Notes: generated by a model from the sequence alone, not told the origin. A stretch of DNA of 64,000 nt from JBAWWY01 sp037144355 (GCA_037144355.1 JBAWWY010000001.1:372001-436000); one strand, 5' to 3'; shown: positions 16,238-25,440, counted from the first letter of the stretch. A program made the numbers and translations.

Positions 16238-17242
16238 TTATAGTGTTGGTGGAACAAATGCATCAAATGTTGCCTTGTCAAAAGGAACAGTAAATGTACC
16301 AGCTACGATAGCTGCTTTATAAGCATCGGCTTTGGCAGAAACTTCAGCAGGAACATTTCCAGCTTTGTCACTGTATCCAACTCCATCTTCCTTAAGTCCG
16401 TATTCAATATTCTTGCCATCAAAAGTTCCATCGACAATTGCTTTTGTTACTAGGAAAGTAGCATTGTCAACTCTCTTAATCATTGAGCAAAGAACAGCTT
16501 TAGGATTTAAAGCAGATTGGTCCTGGTCAACTCCGATAGCCCAGAAACCTTGTTCTCCGGCAGCTTCGATGACGCCAATTCCACAAGCTCCTGAAGCGTG
16601 GAATATAACATCCGCACCCTGCTGGAATTGAGCTAATGCAGCTTCTTTTCCAAGAGCAGGATTATCAAATACGCCAGTGTAGTTTACAAGAACTTCAGCT
16701 CCTGGATTTACTGATTTCACTCCAGCTTTGTAACCATACTCGAATTTTTCAATAAGTGGGAACTGCATTCCTCCAACGAAGCCAACTTTGTTGGTTTTAG
16801 TTGTAAGACCGGCAATAACTCCAACTAGGAAAGATCCTTCATTTTCTTTAAATGTTAGTCCAGCTACGTTTGGTGCGTCAACGGTTGAGTCGATGATGGC
16901 AAACTTCTGGTCTGGGAACTGTTTCGCTGCGGCAGCATTTGCTTCAGCCATTAAGAATCCTACAGAGATAATTAGATCAGCGCCTTCAGATGCCGCTGCT
17001 GAAAGATTCGCTGCATAGTCATCTGCGGTTTGTGATTCAAGAACCTTGGTAGTTACTCCAAGTTCAGTCTTGGCTTTTTCTAGTCCCGCCCAAGCTGAAT
17101 CATTGAAAGATTGATCTCCAAGTCCGCCTGTATCTGTAATCATAGTTACTGCTACAGTAGATTTTGGGGTAGCTGCGCCACCGCAAGCCGCCAAACTGAA
17201 TACGAGCATGAGTACTAGAACTAATGATAATACTTTTTTCAT
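16238..17242 (-). CDS. BMP-family ABC transporter substrate-binding lipoprotein
   Basis: A 334-residue extracytoplasmic lipoprotein of the BMP/Med/PnrA family that binds nucleosides for the downstream permeases. The signal peptide MKKVLSLVLVLMLVFSLAACGG has a clear lipobox (LAAC), so it should be lipid-anchored at cysteine. Family motifs: TDTGGLGDQSFNDSAWAGLEKA, GADLIISVGFLMAEA, NVAGLTFKENEGSFLVGVIAGL and FHASGACGIGVIEAAGEQ. The ATG at 17240-17242 has GAGGAG upstream; an in-frame extension of 14 codons would ruin the signal peptide. It is the first gene of the importer operon and is followed by an attenuator. Confidence 0.93.
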   Translation of the reverse strand: MKKVLSLVLVLMLVFSLAACGGAATPKSTVAVTMITDTGGLGDQSFNDSAWAGLEKAKTELGVTTKVLESQTADDYAANLSAAASEGADLIISVGFLMAEANAAAAKQFPDQKFAIIDSTVDAPNVAGLTFKENEGSFLVGVIAGLTTKTNKVGFVGGMQFPLIEKFEYGYKAGVKSVNPGAEVLVNYTGVFDNPALGKEAALAQFQQGADVIFHASGACGIGVIEAAGEQGFWAIGVDQDQSALNPKAVLCSMIKRVDNATFLVTKAIVDGTFDGKNIEYGLKEDGVGYSDKAGNVPAEVSAKADAYKAAIVAGTFTVPFDKATFDAFVPPTL

Positions 17243-17288
17243 AGTTTTTCTCCTCTTAACATGAAAGATTTGGCCTTTTAACAACGTA

Positions 17289-17294
17289 ATTATA
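17289..17294 (-). promoter_or_regulatory. Probable -10 element of the BMP importer operon
   Basis: TATAAT on the minus strand lies 47 bases upstream of the lipoprotein ATG in the only sizeable gap before the operon. The -35 at 17 bases (TTTTAT) is poor, so an activator or a weak promoter is possible. Confidence 0.45.
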
Positions 17295-17347
17295 CTATAT
17301 ATGGAAAATAAATAAAACTGTTTTTATTTTCAGACTATTGAATCAAT

Positions 17348-18307
17348 TTACTCCTTGTCGGATAAGGAACCAAAACCAGCACCTCTTCCCCATACTGACT
17401 CAACATGTATTACACTTACAAATGCATTCTTGTCCACCCCGGAAATATAAGTTTTTATAAGCATGCTTTCCCGTGGAGAGCATATGGTGAAGATTTTATT
17501 TCTTTGCTCTCCGGTATAAGCTCCTGTTATGACTACGTTTGAAACTCCTCTTCCAATTTCTTCGAGAATATATTCCGATATTTCATCATGCTTGTTGGTG
17601 ATTATTTCCAGCTGTACAAGTTTTGAATCAAAACCAAACATAATCACATCAACTGTCTTTGAGAATATCACTTGCGTCACAAGTGCATAAAGCGCTATAT
17701 TCCTGCCAAATACAAATCCAGACAAAATGATAACTATTCCATCTATTACCAGCAATACCTGGCTCAAGCTGACAAATGGAAGAATTTTCTTTTTTACAAT
17801 TTTTGCAATCACGTCTGTTGTGCCAAACGAGAACCCTTGTCCATAAACGATTCCGGCACCGATTCCGGAAATTACACCTGAATATATCGCAGCCAATATT
17901 GTATCCTTTTCCTGAAGCAATAGAAAATTCGTCTTTTCAAACAATACCAAAAATGCTGGATACATCAATGTGAGAAGGAGGATTTTCCTTGCCTCGCGGA
18001 ACCCCAGAATAGTCCAACAGATAATGAAGATTATCAAAGCACCAATATAATACATGGTTGAGAAATCAAGTTTAATAAAACTCTCAAGGATTCTGACAAT
18101 ACCTGTCAACCCTCCGGAGCTTAATCCGTTGGGAATCAATATTCCTATTGTCGAGAATGCATTTATGGCACATCCAAGGGTTACAAGAAAAAGACTCAGG
18201 CTTAATTTCAAGAGCCTTTCCTTGGTAAGCTTTTTCTTATTCTTTACTATTTGAATTTTAATTTTTCTGATAATATTGTTAAAGTTCTTTTTAATAAACT
18301 CACCCAT
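17348..18307 (-). CDS. YitT-family membrane protein with C-terminal DUF2179 domain
   Basis: The 319-residue protein begins with a basic cytoplasmic stretch (about 1-30), then five or six helices with the YitT signature NAFSTIGILIPNGLSSGGLTGI and GIGAGIVYGQGFSFGTTDVIAKI. It ends in a soluble DUF2179 domain (about 225-319) with VVITGAYTGEQRNKIFTICSPRE and KNAFVSVIHVESVWGRGAGF. YitT proteins are widespread in Firmicutes and of unproven, perhaps transport, function. It is the last gene of an eight-gene minus-strand operon; its start is one base beyond the methylase stop. GGAGG is present eleven bases upstream of ATG. Confidence 0.88.
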   Translation of the reverse strand: MGEFIKKNFNNIIRKIKIQIVKNKKKLTKERLLKLSLSLFLVTLGCAINAFSTIGILIPNGLSSGGLTGIVRILESFIKLDFSTMYYIGALIIFIICWTILGFREARKILLLTLMYPAFLVLFEKTNFLLLQEKDTILAAIYSGVISGIGAGIVYGQGFSFGTTDVIAKIVKKKILPFVSLSQVLLVIDGIVIILSGFVFGRNIALYALVTQVIFSKTVDVIMFGFDSKLVQLEIITNKHDEISEYILEEIGRGVSNVVITGAYTGEQRNKIFTICSPRESMLIKTYISGVDKNAFVSVIHVESVWGRGAGFGSLSDKE

Positions 18308-18308
18308 T

Positions 18309-19664
18309 CTAGTTTAAACCTCCCAGTTCGATTACCTTCAGAACGCTGTTCCCAAATACATCAACTGCTCTTATTGCAATGGTATTTCCCCTGTTGACCA
18401 ATCCTGTGACTGTTTTGTCCAGGTTGCCCTTTTCCCTTGCGATAAAGATATCCGGGCTGAAAATATTTCCGTCATAACTATAGTCAATTGAGAAATAGTC
18501 GATTAGTTTTGTTGAGTCATTTTCAGCAATGTCCATCAACTGTTTCATGTATTTGTCGTCTATGGGAATTGAATCAAAGTTTTCGTATATATATTTTATA
18601 AGCTGGATTTCCAATTCAATCTTGTCATTTCCAAATTCTTCGACTATATTGCTTTCTATTATTAAGTCATTTTTAAATATGTATGTCAGTTTTTCATCCT
18701 CCAAATGGTCGAAACTGCTTCCAAGCTTGTATAGTCTTGGGATGGACTTCATTATTGCGGATTTCCCCATGTCGCAGCAAATCCATTTCCTTTTCAGATT
18801 TTCGCAGCTGGCGGCAAGTGTGGAAGAGCCTGAGAAAAAATCCCCCACCAGGTCCCCTTCCTTTGTGCAACTAAGGAGTAGTCTTTCCATAAGAGCTTCC
18901 GGTTTCTGTGTTGCATATCCTGTTCTTTCGCCTGAAGTCCTGCCCACCATGTCAATGGTGAAGATATCCTTCATGCTTACCATTGTATACCATCCAAGGT
19001 CGTCTTTGTATTCCTTTACACCTTTAAATCTATATGGTTTGAATCCTCTGTTGTATGACTTTTCCTTCTGTGCTTCAAAATAATACTTTCCAGACTTGGC
19101 ATAAAGCAGCAGATTATCGTGTTTTTTTGCGAAATACCTCTTGCTTACGCCACCAGACTTGTATTGCCAGATAATCTCATTAATAAAATTTTTCTCTCCG
19201 AATATCTCATCTAGAATTATTTTCACATAATGGACCACATGCCAGTCAAGATGGATTACAAAGCTTCCTGTGTCAGAAAGCAGGTCCTTCATCATCATAA
19301 ATCTTGTCGTAAGCATGACAAGGTATTCCTCCATGCCATTTTCCCAGGTATCATGGTATGAATGTTGTTTGATGAGATGGGAACTTCCCATTTTTTCCGA
19401 ATCTATCTTTATATTGGTTCCATAATCAGAATTGGAATAAAATGGCGGATCTATATAAATAAAATCAAATTTGCCAGACATGCCCTTTTTGTCAATGAGA
19501 TATTTCATAAATCGTGAATTCTCACTATTGGCAAGGATGTTTTCGCTTTCATTCCCAACCCTTTCAACAAGCGTTAGAGAATTGTCGCTGCTTTCCTCCA
19601 TTAATGATCTGTAGCCGTTTTCACTTTTTTCGATTATGTAGGGAAGTTTTTTTAAAAGGCTCAT
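18309..19664 (-). CDS. Site-specific DNA methyltransferase (N6-adenine/N4-cytosine, beta class), no restriction partner
   Basis: The 451-residue protein has motif IV (FIYIDPPFYSNSDYG, catalytic DPPF) near residue 65 before the SAM-binding motif I (DLVGDFFSGSSTLAASCENL) near 290. This order defines beta-class methylases such as type III Mod subunits. The QKPEALMERLL motif precedes the FxG site. The target-recognition segment must lie between the two motifs; its sequence specificity cannot be read. The C-terminal region (about 330-451) ends AIRAVDVFGNSVLKVIE. No endonuclease gene lies nearby; neighbours are ygiQ and yitT in a coupled operon, so this looks like an orphan, possibly regulatory methylase. 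GAGGAG precedes the ATG. Confidence 0.88.
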   Translation of the reverse strand: MSLLKKLPYIIEKSENGYRSLMEESSDNSLTLVERVGNESENILANSENSRFMKYLIDKKGMSGKFDFIYIDPPFYSNSDYGTNIKIDSEKMGSSHLIKQHSYHDTWENGMEEYLVMLTTRFMMMKDLLSDTGSFVIHLDWHVVHYVKIILDEIFGEKNFINEIIWQYKSGGVSKRYFAKKHDNLLLYAKSGKYYFEAQKEKSYNRGFKPYRFKGVKEYKDDLGWYTMVSMKDIFTIDMVGRTSGERTGYATQKPEALMERLLLSCTKEGDLVGDFFSGSSTLAASCENLKRKWICCDMGKSAIMKSIPRLYKLGSSFDHLEDEKLTYIFKNDLIIESNIVEEFGNDKIELEIQLIKYIYENFDSIPIDDKYMKQLMDIAENDSTKLIDYFSIDYSYDGNIFSPDIFIAREKGNLDKTVTGLVNRGNTIAIRAVDVFGNSVLKVIELGGLN

Positions 19665-21500
19665 TTATCTAACTCCTCTCTGACTATCTAAAGGTCTGAT
19701 AAGGCAATCCTTGCCAAAACCTATCAGGTCATTTCTTCCAGCTTTTCTAAGAGCCTCTTCAACAAGTTTCCTGTTCTCCGGCTTGTTGAAATGGATCAAT
19801 GCCTTTTGCATCTTTTTTTCTTCCATGTCAGTTGGAACATATACCTTTCTTTTGGTGAAAGGATCGATTCCCGTATAATAAATGCACGTTGCGAGGGTTC
19901 CTGGAGTAGGATAAAAATCCTGAACCTGGTCTGGAATGAAACCGCTTTTTTTTAGATATTCAGCGAGCAGTATGGCATCTTCCATTGTTGAGCCTGGGTG
20001 GGAGGATATGAAATACGGGATAATGAACTGCCTGCTCTCAAGCTTTTCGTTGACTCTTTTATACTCATTGAGAAATTTTTCAAATACTTCCTTTTCAGGT
20101 TTCCTCATTTGATAAAGGACTCTTTTAGAAACATGCTCCGGAGCGATTTTCAAAGTACCGCTTATATGGTGTTTGGATAATTCCTCAATGAAATTGCTTT
20201 TTTTATCGTAAATTGCGTAGTCATACCTGATTCCAGATCTTATAAATACCTTTTTTATCTTTGGCAGGCTTCGAATTTCTTTAAGAATATCCAAGTATTC
20301 CTGGTGGTCGATTTCCAAATGCGGGCAAGGGGTCGGCCATAGGCACTCCCTATCCTTGCAGGTTCCAAGTGTAAGCTGCCTTTTGCATGATGGTCTTCTG
20401 AAATTGGCTGTAGGCCCTCCCACATCATGTATGTATCCCTTGAAATCTGGGAGTTCAGTGAGCCTTTCAGCTTCCGCCGCCAATGATTCCTTGCTTCTTC
20501 CCTGCACTACTCTTCCCTGATGATATGTAAGTGCGCAAAAACTGCAGCTGCCAAAGCAGCCTCTATTGGCAGTTATGCTGAATCTGACTTCCTTTATGGC
20601 AGGAACTCCGCCAAATTGCTCATAGCTGGGATGGTATGTACCCATATATGGCAATTCATATACATCGTCCAATTCTATGGTGGATAAAGGTTGAGCTGGG
20701 GTATTCTGCAGTACATAAGTATTGTTTTCATAAGGTTCAACTAACTGTGACCCATTTATAAAGTCATTGTTTTGATATTGTATTTTGAAACTTTCTCCAT
20801 AAGCTTCCTTTGAATTTTTAATTTCATCAAAGCTTGGAAGAATGATTGCATCTTTATATTCCTCTTTCAACACGTTCAGATCTGGTTCCACTACTTTGCA
20901 TGTGGTACCATTGATCCATTTAACATGGGTGATGTCTATTCCAGAATCCAGAGCAGCGGCAAGTTCAACAACTGGCTTTTCGCCCATGCCATAGATTAAT
21001 ATATCCGCTTTGGAATCCAGCAGAATCGACCTTCTTATCTTGTTGTCCCAGTAGTCATAGTGCCCAAATCTCCTGAGACTTGCTTCAAGCCCGCCAATTA
21101 TTACTGGAACGTCATTATATGCTTCTTTGATTCTATTACTATAAACTATTACTGCTCTATCCGGCCTGTTGCCAGCTCTTCCGCCCTTGGAATACTCGTC
21201 AATGGACCTTTTTCTTTTAAAAACAGTATAATGGTTCACCATTGAATCTACATTTCCCGAATTGACAAGAAATGCCAACCTCGGTTTGCCGAGTCTTTTA
21301 AAATCATCGGTGTTTTTCCAATCTGGCTGGGCAATGATCCCCACTTTATAACCATGGCTCTCAAGTAGCCTGCTTATTATGGCATGCCCAAAAGAAGGAT
21401 GGTCCACATAGGCATCCCCCGTTATAAGGATAAAATCCAGTTGTTCCCAACCTCTATCCTTCATATCTTCCATATTCACAGGTAAAAATTTATTTGTCAT
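19665..21500 (-). CDS. ygiQ: YgiQ-family radical SAM protein (UPF0313)
   Basis: The 611-residue protein carries the YgiQ N-terminal domain (FILITGDAYVDHPSFGHAII, GKPRLAFLVNSGNVDSMVNHYT), which resembles a B12-binding fold. A radical SAM core follows with the cluster motif CFGSCSFCALTYHQGR near residue 312 (CxxxCxxC). A further cysteine-rich segment (CKRQLTLGTCKDRECLWPTPCPHLE) may bind a second cluster, and the C-terminal HPGSTMEDAILLAEYL and YPTPGTLATCIYYTG motifs are family-typical. The reaction is not known. The start overlaps the nitrilase-gene stop by four bases and it abuts the methylase gene. Confidence 0.93.
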   Translation of the reverse strand: MTNKFLPVNMEDMKDRGWEQLDFILITGDAYVDHPSFGHAIISRLLESHGYKVGIIAQPDWKNTDDFKRLGKPRLAFLVNSGNVDSMVNHYTVFKRKRSIDEYSKGGRAGNRPDRAVIVYSNRIKEAYNDVPVIIGGLEASLRRFGHYDYWDNKIRRSILLDSKADILIYGMGEKPVVELAAALDSGIDITHVKWINGTTCKVVEPDLNVLKEEYKDAIILPSFDEIKNSKEAYGESFKIQYQNNDFINGSQLVEPYENNTYVLQNTPAQPLSTIELDDVYELPYMGTYHPSYEQFGGVPAIKEVRFSITANRGCFGSCSFCALTYHQGRVVQGRSKESLAAEAERLTELPDFKGYIHDVGGPTANFRRPSCKRQLTLGTCKDRECLWPTPCPHLEIDHQEYLDILKEIRSLPKIKKVFIRSGIRYDYAIYDKKSNFIEELSKHHISGTLKIAPEHVSKRVLYQMRKPEKEVFEKFLNEYKRVNEKLESRQFIIPYFISSHPGSTMEDAILLAEYLKKSGFIPDQVQDFYPTPGTLATCIYYTGIDPFTKRKVYVPTDMEEKKMQKALIHFNKPENRKLVEEALRKAGRNDLIGFGKDCLIRPLDSQRGVR

Positions 21501-22306
21501 TTATATACTTCTTCTCTCCGATGTTTTAAAAGTGGCAACTGTTCTCTTATTTCATCCACATAGTCCAAATCGATATCAGAATACACAATACCTTCTTTTT
21601 CATCGGTCTTGCCAGAAAATACTCCCCATGGATTTGCCACTCCGGAATTTCCAAAAGCCTGATATGCAGACCTCATATCTCTTGCTGGAGATACTGCTGC
21701 AAAATAGATTTGATTATCCAGAGCTCTTGTTCTAATTGTCAATTCCCAATGAGCTGGTCCCGTGGTCATATTGAAGGCCCCCGGTACGACTATTAGTTTA
21801 GCTCCTTCCAATGTCATCTTTCTTATCAATTCTGGAAATCTCATATCATAGCATATGGCTATGCCGATTTTCCCGAATTTTGTATCTATTACTGTGGATT
21901 TGTCTCCACTTTCCAGAGTATCCGATTCTTTAAAATTGATTGCCCCTTTTATATCTATATCGAACAAATGCACTTTTCTGTGCTTGCCGATTAAATTACC
22001 TTCTTGATCAAATGCAAAGCATGTATTGTAAATCTTTTCTCCATCATTTTCCGGGATGGTCCCAGCTATCAAATATATGCCTAATTCCTTGGCAATATCT
22101 GAAAGGCGATTGAATATTTCTCCACCTTCTGATTCGGAATACTTTTTAAAATATTTATTGGAATAGGGACACATGAACATTTCTGGCAAGGCAATGACAT
22201 CTGCCGCACATGATGCAGCTTCTCTAATCATCGCTTCGGCTTTATTCATGTTTTCTTCCTTGTTCATCCCAACTTTGATTTGGCATAGTGCAATCTTATA
22301 CTTCAT
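21497..22306 (-). CDS. Nitrilase-superfamily carbon-nitrogen hydrolase (omega-amidase/Nit1-like)
   Basis: The 269-residue protein has the full catalytic triad of the superfamily: E42 (ALPEMFMCPYS), K111 (GKHRKVHLFD) and C152 (GIAICYDMRFPE). The pattern HLFDIDIKGAINFKESDTLESG and the R-F-P-E after the cysteine fit the omega-amidase/deaminated-glutathione amidase branch, which hydrolyses alpha-keto-glutaramate-like amides. An exact substrate cannot be assigned. The ribosome binding site GGAGGG sits in the end of the upstream Nudix gene, and both ends overlap their neighbours (11 and 4 bases), so it is part of a coupled operon. Confidence 0.88.
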   Translation of the reverse strand: MKYKIALCQIKVGMNKEENMNKAEAMIREAASCAADVIALPEMFMCPYSNKYFKKYSESEGGEIFNRLSDIAKELGIYLIAGTIPENDGEKIYNTCFAFDQEGNLIGKHRKVHLFDIDIKGAINFKESDTLESGDKSTVIDTKFGKIGIAICYDMRFPELIRKMTLEGAKLIVVPGAFNMTTGPAHWELTIRTRALDNQIYFAAVSPARDMRSAYQAFGNSGVANPWGVFSGKTDEKEGIVYSDIDLDYVDEIREQLPLLKHRREEVYK

Positions 22307-22934
22307 TTATCTGCCCTCCGCTCTTGATAATGTTTGCCAGGTTTAGTATTGCCTTCCCCGTCAATCCCCAGATTATACGATTTTCATAATTGTATATTGG
22401 GATTGTTGAACGACCTTTTCTCCAATTGTATGTATTCTTCAAATTAATCATCTCATAAGGAAAATCATCGGAAACAGGAGCCACTTCTAGAACTTTGATA
22501 AAAGGATCGTTTTCCAAAAAGTAGTCCAATGGAACATAAAAGACTTCCTTGACCTCATGGTGATTGATTCCTCCCTCACTTACATCTTTTTCATTCAATA
22601 CTCCAAGGAATGTATACATTGTAAAGTTGCTATACGTATAAAAGAAATCCAGTTCCTTTATCACTTTTATTTTGCTGACGGGTATTTCAAGTTCCTCCGA
22701 AGTTTCTCTAACAGCTGCCTCTTGAGGCGTCTCACCCTTCTCAATTCTCCCCCCGGGAAAGCAAATCTCCCCAGGCTGTCTGCTGAGGCCGTCTGCTCTG
22801 ACTTCAAATAAGACCTGCAATTTTCCATCTTTTTCCACCAAAGGAACCAAAATGGAAAAATACTTGTAATCTCCAAATGGCTTTGGTTTCCTATCTTTCA
22901 ATATTTTTTCTATATCTTCAATTTTCATTTTCAT
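22296..22934 (-). CDS. Nudix hydrolase, CoA diphosphatase (NudL/YeaB)-like
   Basis: The 212-residue protein contains a complete Nudix box, GGRIEKGETPQEAAVRETSEELEI, matching Gx5Ex7REUxEExGU except for the terminal glycine. The preceding SRQPGEICFPGG is the UPF0035 motif that marks CoA pyrophosphatases. The expected reaction is hydrolysis of CoA or acyl-CoA to phosphopantetheine and 3',5'-ADP. Start is either ATG at 22934 or the second ATG two codons later; both lie in the last codons of the EamA gene (17-base overlap), with only a weak GGTGA ribosome binding site. The nitrilase gene follows with an 11-base overlap. Confidence 0.88.
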   Translation of the reverse strand: MKMKIEDIEKILKDRKPKPFGDYKYFSILVPLVEKDGKLQVLFEVRADGLSRQPGEICFPGGRIEKGETPQEAAVRETSEELEIPVSKIKVIKELDFFYTYSNFTMYTFLGVLNEKDVSEGGINHHEVKEVFYVPLDYFLENDPFIKVLEVAPVSDDFPYEMINLKNTYNWRKGRSTIPIYNYENRIIWGLTGKAILNLANIIKSGGQINEV

Positions 22935-23832
22935 TCACCAGCTTTTTTATTTCCACCTTTTTCAAGTCCGCCCTGTTCATTGTCAAATAAGACCCTATGA
23001 ATATTAATAATATACCTAGGATTGTATTGATTGCAATAGTTTCGGAAAGAACTACCACGGCAATTATCGGTGCTATTCCTGGTTTCACAAAGAAAACAAG
23101 TGAAGCCATTGAGGAATTGGAATTTTCCATTGCCAGGAAGTAGAACAAATAACCAAGCCCCGTCACGAATATGCTCACATATATGACTACCAATATATTC
23201 CCTGAATTGATGCCGGTTAGGACAGGGTGATTCATAATTTTTAAAATCGCAAGCATTACCAGTGATCCCATGATAAAGCTGATACTGGTCTGTGTAAGGC
23301 CTCCCAGTTTTTTGATTCTTCTCTTGCCCATTGCGCTATATAATCCGAATGTTATGGCGGAAATCAAGGAAAAGCTCATACCCAGTAGATTCTCCCCAAG
23401 ACTTATATTAAGTGGGTTTATAATAACTAACAACCCAAATATTGATATCCCGGCGGCGATGGCTTTTTTCCTTGTAATTTTTTCGTCGGTTATAAAATGC
23501 GCAAATATCATGGTGAACATAGGATTTGTGCAAAATATTACAGCTGCAGTGGATGCCGCTGTTTTCATGACTCCATATTGGAAAAATATCATGCTGACGC
23601 ATATGCATACTACTCCTATCATTCCCATATAAACGAAGTCTTCCTTTGTCAGCTTGATTTCAGTTTTTCTAATCTTGACAAGGGCGAATGGAAGTAGGAA
23701 AAGCCCACCAACCATGAATCTGATAAAAGTAAGCTGAAATGGGTCCAGCCCAGCAGCCGCAATTTTTAGAGCGACTTCCATCGTACTAAACAAGATTGCC
23801 GACATAAATATGTAAGTAACGATTTTTTTCAT
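22918..23832 (-). CDS. EamA/DMT-family transporter (second of three)
   Basis: A 304-residue membrane protein with two EamA repeats and ten predicted helices (ILFSTMEVALKIAAAGLDPFQLTFIRFMVGG in repeat 1, AITFGLYSAMGKRRIKKLGGLTQTSISFIMG in repeat 2). The lysine-rich C-terminal tail (KKVEIKKLVNENEN) is cytoplasmic. It is distinct in sequence from the two other EamA proteins in the window, so these are not recent duplicates. GGAG precedes the start, which overlaps the HAD-gene stop by four bases. Substrate unknown. Confidence 0.9.
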   Translation of the reverse strand: MKKIVTYIFMSAILFSTMEVALKIAAAGLDPFQLTFIRFMVGGLFLLPFALVKIRKTEIKLTKEDFVYMGMIGVVCICVSMIFFQYGVMKTAASTAAVIFCTNPMFTMIFAHFITDEKITRKKAIAAGISIFGLLVIINPLNISLGENLLGMSFSLISAITFGLYSAMGKRRIKKLGGLTQTSISFIMGSLVMLAILKIMNHPVLTGINSGNILVVIYVSIFVTGLGYLFYFLAMENSNSSMASLVFFVKPGIAPIIAVVVLSETIAINTILGILLIFIGSYLTMNRADLKKVEIKKLVNENEN

Positions 23833-24512
23833 TTCAACTCCAATATATCAATGATTTCCTGATAATCTTTCATGCTTTTAAAAATAAAATCTGGGAGCGA
23901 TTTCTCAAGATCATAGTATGCGGTCCACCCGGTTGCCACTGCGATACTCTTTATCTGAAGCTTCTTGGCACATTTGATATCATATACTGTATCTCCGATA
24001 ATAAAAATATTTTCTTTTTTAAATTTGACTTTGTAAAAATCCTCAGCCATTTTTATTGCATTATGTGCAGAATCCCATTTTTCTCCCATATGATCTCCAT
24101 ATCCGCCAACCCAGAAGAACTTTTCCAAGCCCACAGAGGCAAGTTTTACTTTGGCACCTTCCCTCAGGTTGCTGGTCAGTATGCTATTGAAAATATTTCT
24201 GCTATTGTTTATATGTGATACTATTTCACGTGCTCCTGGCAAAATTTTCTTGTCTTCGTTTCTTTTTAAAATTTCTTCAAGATTTCCAATATATGTCGCA
24301 ACGATTTGATCCAGGTCAGGATTTATTATTGAGAATTTATCGATGATATGCTGTATTATAACACTGTCAAGAGCTGCTCCAATGGATGTGCTTTCAAAAG
24401 CGTCTACGATACTGTAAAGATCATGGAATGTTTTGTTCAAAGCTTGTGTCCCATTGCTGCCGCAATAAAGCAAAGTCCCATCGATGTCCCATAATATAAG
24501 TTTATTTTCCAT
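23829..24512 (-). CDS. HAD-family phosphatase (PGP/beta-phosphoglucomutase-like)
   Basis: The ATG at 24510-24512 gives MENKLILWDIDGTLLYCG, placing the catalytic DxDGT motif at residues 9-13; an in-frame upstream extension would push it away from the N-terminus. The ribosome binding site is GGGGGGA within a run of seven G. The 227-residue protein has HAD motif II (SILTSNLREG), a motif III lysine in the HMGEKWDSAHNAIKMAED region and motif IV IFIIGDTVYDIKCAKKL with two acidic residues. A helical cap lies between motifs I and II, as in subclass I phosphatases. Substrate unknown. It overlaps both neighbours. Confidence 0.88.
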   Translation of the reverse strand: MENKLILWDIDGTLLYCGSNGTQALNKTFHDLYSIVDAFESTSIGAALDSVIIQHIIDKFSIINPDLDQIVATYIGNLEEILKRNEDKKILPGAREIVSHINNSRNIFNSILTSNLREGAKVKLASVGLEKFFWVGGYGDHMGEKWDSAHNAIKMAEDFYKVKFKKENIFIIGDTVYDIKCAKKLQIKSIAVATGWTAYYDLEKSLPDFIFKSMKDYQEIIDILELK

Positions 24513-25440
24513 ATTCCATCCCCCCCAGGTAATCCGTTTTTGACCCTTGTCTTGTGTCTTTTTCTTCAAGTCTCTCTTCGATTCTATCTTTTATTTTCCA
24601 CCAGCTGGTGTCCCAGTTGCAAAATACGGTTACTTCTTGTGGCGCCCTGGCGGCTAGTCGCTGTATTGCAATGTCCTCTGACAAGTGTTCCAAAAATACC
24701 ACTGTCCTATCCACATATTCTTCAAGAGTTATAAGCTTTAAGTCGCCTTTTTCATACATCCTGCAAAGCTCCGTACCTTTTTCTATATATAACGAATGCA
24801 GTTTTACGAAGTCCACGTGAAGGGCGGATATGATTTTAGCTGTCTCCATGCTGTCCAAATCATCATCCCACGGGAGATTTAAAATCACATGGGCACAGGT
24901 TTTGAATCCAAACTTTTTGATTCTTAGAACGCTGTCAATGAATTCTCCCAAGCCGTGGCCCCTATTGATAGTTACCAAGGTATGATAATTTGCCGTTTGC
25001 AGTCCCAGTTCAATGGTAATAGCCATTTGCTTCTCTTCAGAAATTTCCTTTAGTTTCATAAGATATGTATCTGGTATGCAATCTGGTCTTGTGGAAAAGC
25101 AAAGCTCCACAATGCCTGGAATGCTTGCTGCTTCATTACTGAATCTATATAAATCATCCAATGGAATATAAGTATTTGTGAAATTTTGAAAGTATGCAAT
25201 GAATTTTTTAGCTCCGTATTTTTTCCCGATATACTCCATGTTTTCTTTAAGCTGTCTTGTGACCGAGAATTCGTTGGAAAGGTTTTCAAACCCTGCCCCC
25301 TTTTCACCGCAGAAAATACATCCGCCGATTCCGACTCGCCCATCGCGGTTTGGACATGTCGCATCAATATTCACAGGTATCTTATAAACTTTTTCCCCGT
25401 AAGCTTCTTTTAAGTATTGGGAATATGGAAAATATCTCAT
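24502..25440 (-). CDS. TIGR01212-family radical SAM protein (YtqA/YhcC)
   Basis: The 312-residue protein has the family's unusual cluster motif: CPNRDGRVGIGGCIFCGEKGAGF, in which three cysteines are spaced far apart (CX12CX2C). Other conserved elements are FIAYFQNFTNTYIPLDDLYRF, STRPDCIPDTYL, IELGLQTANYHTLVTINRGHG and VKLHSLYIEKGTELCRMYEKG. These proteins are related to tRNA-modifying radical SAM enzymes but the reaction is unestablished. It is the first gene of the eight-gene operon; GAGGG lies six bases before ATG. A terminator hairpin from the preceding transcription unit lies only 24 bases upstream, leaving little room for a separate promoter. Confidence 0.9.
   Translation of the reverse strand: MRYFPYSQYLKEAYGEKVYKIPVNIDATCPNRDGRVGIGGCIFCGEKGAGFENLSNEFSVTRQLKENMEYIGKKYGAKKFIAYFQNFTNTYIPLDDLYRFSNEAASIPGIVELCFSTRPDCIPDTYLMKLKEISEEKQMAITIELGLQTANYHTLVTINRGHGLGEFIDSVLRIKKFGFKTCAHVILNLPWDDDLDSMETAKIISALHVDFVKLHSLYIEKGTELCRMYEKGDLKLITLEEYVDRTVVFLEHLSEDIAIQRLAARAPQEVTVFCNWDTSWWKIKDRIEERLEEKDTRQGSKTDYLGGMEYGK

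Noticed and set aside
17295..17345. An AT-rich inverted repeat (AAAATAAA/TTTTTATTTT) between yitT and the BMP lipoprotein gene as terminator
   Set aside because: The stem is made only of A-T pairs and overlaps the likely promoter of the importer; it is too weak to claim.
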